In this document: piece by piece, positions 60,951 to 64,000 of the stretch
Position numbering within the stretch: position 1 is the stretch's first letter
How the letters are laid out: every line of letters begins with the position of its first letter
Origin: Echeneis naucrates
Lineage: Eukaryota; Chordata; Actinopteri; Carangiformes; Echeneidae
Assembly: GCF_900963305.1 (NCBI RefSeq)
Contig: NC_042533.1
Location: 1,207,423 to 1,271,422 of the forward strand
Direction: 5' to 3'
Length of the DNA: 64,000 nucleotides
Made by a program: the position numbers and the translations under genes
The notes under the pieces: model-generated
Databases searched by the model: none
What the model was told of the DNA's origin: nothing
Seen by the model: only the letters and a program-made list of their open reading frames with translations

Positions 60951-63529
60951 TGGCTTCACTTCACACACACGCAGTCCAAGTCCAGGTCCAGTTTTATGAA
61001 CTTCTTCATTATAAGACAAAAAAGGAAAAAGGGGAAACTTCAGCCAGCAGAGCCTGAAGCTCTCACGTCAGCTATAAGGTTACTACGCATTCCTTCAGCT
61101 GACCTGCGTGTCAGATTCCTCCATAAATGGGAACAGCAGCAGGAAGAGTCGACCCCGGTAATATAACTTCACGCCTGAAACACATACAGATGTGAGACTA
61201 TTATCATTAATACCTCTGAGTGAAGGAACCAAATAAGCACTTAAAAGTGAGACAACAAAACACTTCTGCTTCCAGAAAAACCAAGATGGCTGACGAGCAG
61301 ACTAGCCTTTAGACGCCATGGTGGTCCGGGTCCTTTTCGAAGCTGGTGAAATCCCATCAAACATGGCGGACTGGCTTGCAGGCCGGTCAGGTGAAAATGA
61401 ACCGGTGCTCCTTCCACTATCTCAAATATCGATTTGAAAATAATAAACCAAACACTTAAGTAGAAGTCAGTTCATATTTAGTCATCATTTTTACCAAGAA
61501 AAGCAAACAACACGCTTACACAAGTAATAATCATAATAATCTACACTGTGGCTGAGCTGAATGGAAATGAAATTGAAAATGTACTTTATTTGGTGGAATA
61601 TTATTTTGCTTTCAGTGACAGAGGTGATTTATGGTCTCTGTCTTTAAGGGATTCTTCTGCATCAACACAAAAAGTAACCTGAATAAATGATCGTGACTCT
61701 GAGCTCTGTGCGGGATAATTACGGCCGGAAATTCAGCCGAAAATGTCCTTTCAGCAGATCAAATGAAAGTTGGTGGAAGTATATTTGAGGGCAGATGTTT
61801 TCGTTCCAAAAAACAAAAACATGAACTTTTAGCTCCCTCCGTCTTCTCCTGTGTCGACTTTGTGCTCATGTTTCTCAAAGGAAGGTTTCCTCATATTTTT
61901 CTGTTAAGGCTGCTGTTGCTGTGATTGTCGGACCTTCGATCTTCGAAAAGAAAAGATAAGTTCTGATTTCAAAGTCTGTTGACAGGAGCGACGTGTTAAA
62001 GAGGTTACGGATGGAAAAACGCTTTCAGAGCTGAGCGATCAGAGACGGAACGATGTGTGGGCTGAGTTCCCAGGTCAAAGGTCACTCTCAGGGACTTGTG
62101 GAGGAGTTAAGCAGCTTAAAGTGGCAGCTTTGTGTGTTGGGGGGGGCAGGTTGTTGACTATGAGCAGATGAGAGCGAATCACGGTGAATAAAACTTAGAC
62201 CAGATCCATCACAGTCCACTTCAGCTTCGTATGAGCTGAATTTTCCAGGGAGGAGTGGTGATTTTAACATTTCCTTCAATAACCTTCTCGGAACCATTTT
62301 AAGAGAAGGACCCAATAAAAAATGTGATCACCTTTTGGCTCAAAGTAGCTGATTAAGCTGTTTTTTAACTTTCTGTTGGCGGTGACGTGAAACTGAGGAA
62401 AACTTCAAAATGGAACGATTCTCAGGGGAGCTGCGAGGCGGCGTCCTCTATGATTTCCCTGCAGGTTCGTGGATGTTTATTCACGACCGAGCTCAGATCT
62501 AATTACATCCAGAGCAGTTTCAATGGCGCAGAATCACATCAGGATGTCTTCATCCCTTCATCCCGCTGAACTCCTTCGACATTATGAATGTTCGGATGCA
62601 TCATCGACACGACCTTAAAGATTTGGGCCGTAAACATTTTGGACCCTTCAGTGTTTCTGTTTCAGCCCTCTGGACTCTGAATCCTGTGGACAGATAAGAA
62701 CTGAACAACAGGAAGCTATACCACAAACAGGACCATTAAGTCCTGGTCTTTACTGGGACGCTCAGGTCCCTGAATGCGACACAGCATGAAGCACAAATTG
62801 CGTCCCATACATTTCTACCACCGAGGGGCAGCTGGTAAACATCTGCTGGTCTTCATTAAAGCTCCAGTTCTCAGGGAGCAGCAAAACCAGGAAATGGTTC
62901 AGGACTCTGTATCATCTGTCGACTAATCAGATGAACTGCTGGTGATCCTGATCCTGTTCTGTCTGAGATGTTTGGGCCTGTTAGACGAGCTCGGTTTGTT
63001 ACCGGGTCAGGCTGCTGCTCGTTGGTCTCAGGACTGAAGAGCACGTGTCCTCTCCTGGCTTCGTGGCCAAACAGCAAACGGTCCGAGGTTCAGGCTGTCC
63101 ATCAGACAGACTCTGCTTCCCTCTGCTGGAAAAGAACACACATTAGAACCATCGATGCTGCAAAAACAGTCTGAGGACTGAAACTCACTATTTTCTGACC
63201 AAACAAGTACATTTTAAATTACAGCTGCTGCAGCAGACACAAAATGTTTAATCAGTAAATACACACTCTCCTCTCATCATCCTGCAGGATATTCCAAAAT
63301 AAATCACCAAAGATTCATTCTTCCTTCAATTTATAAGTCAGATATGTCTAAAAAACTTCAACAGGAAGTTAATTTTATTTTAAATAAAAGTCAAATCAGA
63401 ACCAAGAAGTGAGTTAAAGTCACATAAGCTGTTTTCATCATCATCATGAGTATTAAAATTCAAATTAGAATTAATTCAAACAAATTTTAATGAGAAGCCT
63501 TTTTTAATTTATTGATAAATTTTATTTCA

Positions 63530-63530
63530 C

Positions 63531-63578
<48 letters not shown>

Positions 63579-63593
63579 TCTCTCTCTCTCTCC
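63530..63593. repeat. (CT)n microsatellite
   Basis: Nearly pure CT run of about 64 bases with a few CCC interruptions, followed within 100 bases by a GC-rich segment. Confidence 0.92.
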
Positions 63594-63649
63594 TTCATTC
63601 ATTTCCATTGACGCTCTATCGCTCACTGGTCACCACTGCTGTCAATCAG

Positions 63650-63960
63650 GCATCTGGCCCCGCCCCTCCCTCCCCGTGGACACACCCACTTCCTCACCGG
63701 CGTTTCATTTACCGGTTTATTGGTTGTACGTGCATGCGCGGTGGCTGATCCTCCGGTGTGTCTGCGTGCGCCCGGTTGTGTGTGTGTGTGTGTGTGCGCG
63801 TGCGTATGAAAGGTTACGGCGGGGTGAAGACGTGTTTGCCTTTCTACCTTGTGGGCGTGTGCCCGGTGTTTCCTCCCTGCGTGTTCATGCGTGGGGCGTG
63901 CGCGCGCTCAGGATTGTAATTGCATATTTGCACGAGCTGGACCGGAAGTTGATTAACCTT
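63650..63960. promoter_or_regulatory. GC-rich edge segment, possible promoter of a gene to the right
   Basis: Contains CCCCGCCCCTCCC (63659-63671), an NRF1-like GCATGCGC (63733-63740), a GT run (63777-63797), many CpGs, and ATTGCATATTTGCA (about 63920), a POU-like motif pair. No start codon could be assigned. Confidence 0.35.
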
Positions 63961-64000
63961 TTTTTTTTTTGCCTTCACTATTTTTTGGCGTTCGTTTTGT

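Larger units (their letters stand above)
50810..63500. other. Gene-free region upstream of avpr1a
   Basis: No coding exon with splice and frame support is seen on either strand over about 12.7 kb. Contents are dispersed repeat copies (51267-51381, 53028-53108, 60805-60950), degenerate GTGTCTTTGTGGT arrays and homopolymer tracts. Candidate site for distal regulatory elements of avpr1a or a gene to the right. Confidence 0.6.

Noticed and set aside
63512-63748. 78-codon Ser/Leu-rich open frame
   Set aside because: Direct translation of the CT microsatellite.
1-64000. Retroviral, LTR, Polinton or other virus-derived genes, CRISPR arrays, tRNA and rRNA genes
   Set aside because: Looked for on both strands; no reverse transcriptase, integrase, capsid or envelope motifs, paired long terminal repeats, spacer arrays or tRNA-like folds were recognised.

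Overview
This window is nuclear DNA from a ray-finned fish, probably a percomorph-like teleost. Evidence is the vertebrate gene content, short GT-AG introns, many CA/GT microsatellites, and proteins close to but distinct from their mammalian counterparts. All gene models were assembled by eye from reading frames, splice signals and phase agreement, with no database search.

Layout, left to right: (1) 1-4465 minus, dclre1c (Artemis nuclease), C-terminal end off the left edge; (2) 5452-6064 plus, meig1, head-to-head with dclre1c as in mammals; (3) 9892-10864 plus, tmem243, tail-to-tail with (4) 12653-16417 minus, dmtf1, a Myb-type transcription factor; the pair is also adjacent on human 7q21; (5) 18501-22084 plus, cwf19l1, a splicing-related protein diverging from dmtf1; (6) 23441-31738 minus, a cd9-type tetraspanin with two alternative first coding exons (28366-28422 and 31670-31738); (7) 35252-40307 plus, the C12orf56 homologue; (8) 41004-43669 minus, a peroxisomal BAAT/ACOT-family acyl-CoA enzyme; (9) 48353-50487 minus, a V1a-type vasotocin/vasopressin receptor (avpr1a). 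C12orf56 and AVPR1A both lie at human 12q14. From about 50.8 kb to 63.5 kb I see no gene. The right edge turns GC-rich and may be the promoter of a gene beyond the window.

The genes do not form one pathway. They cover DNA end processing, spermatogenesis, transcription, splicing, membrane organisation, acyl-CoA metabolism and neuropeptide signalling. Common architecture is compact head-to-head promoters and convergent tails with poly(A) signals tens to hundreds of bases apart.

The most unusual items are the paired cd9 first exons, which differ in a likely palmitoylated cysteine; a small three-exon open frame hidden on the opposite strand between those exons; an 87-bp higher-order minisatellite just upstream of C12orf56; a long CA microsatellite just upstream of the avpr1a core promoter; and the intron-rich BAAT/ACOT gene with a 9-base first coding exon. 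I saw no rRNA, tRNA, CRISPR array, or recognisable viral or retroviral gene.
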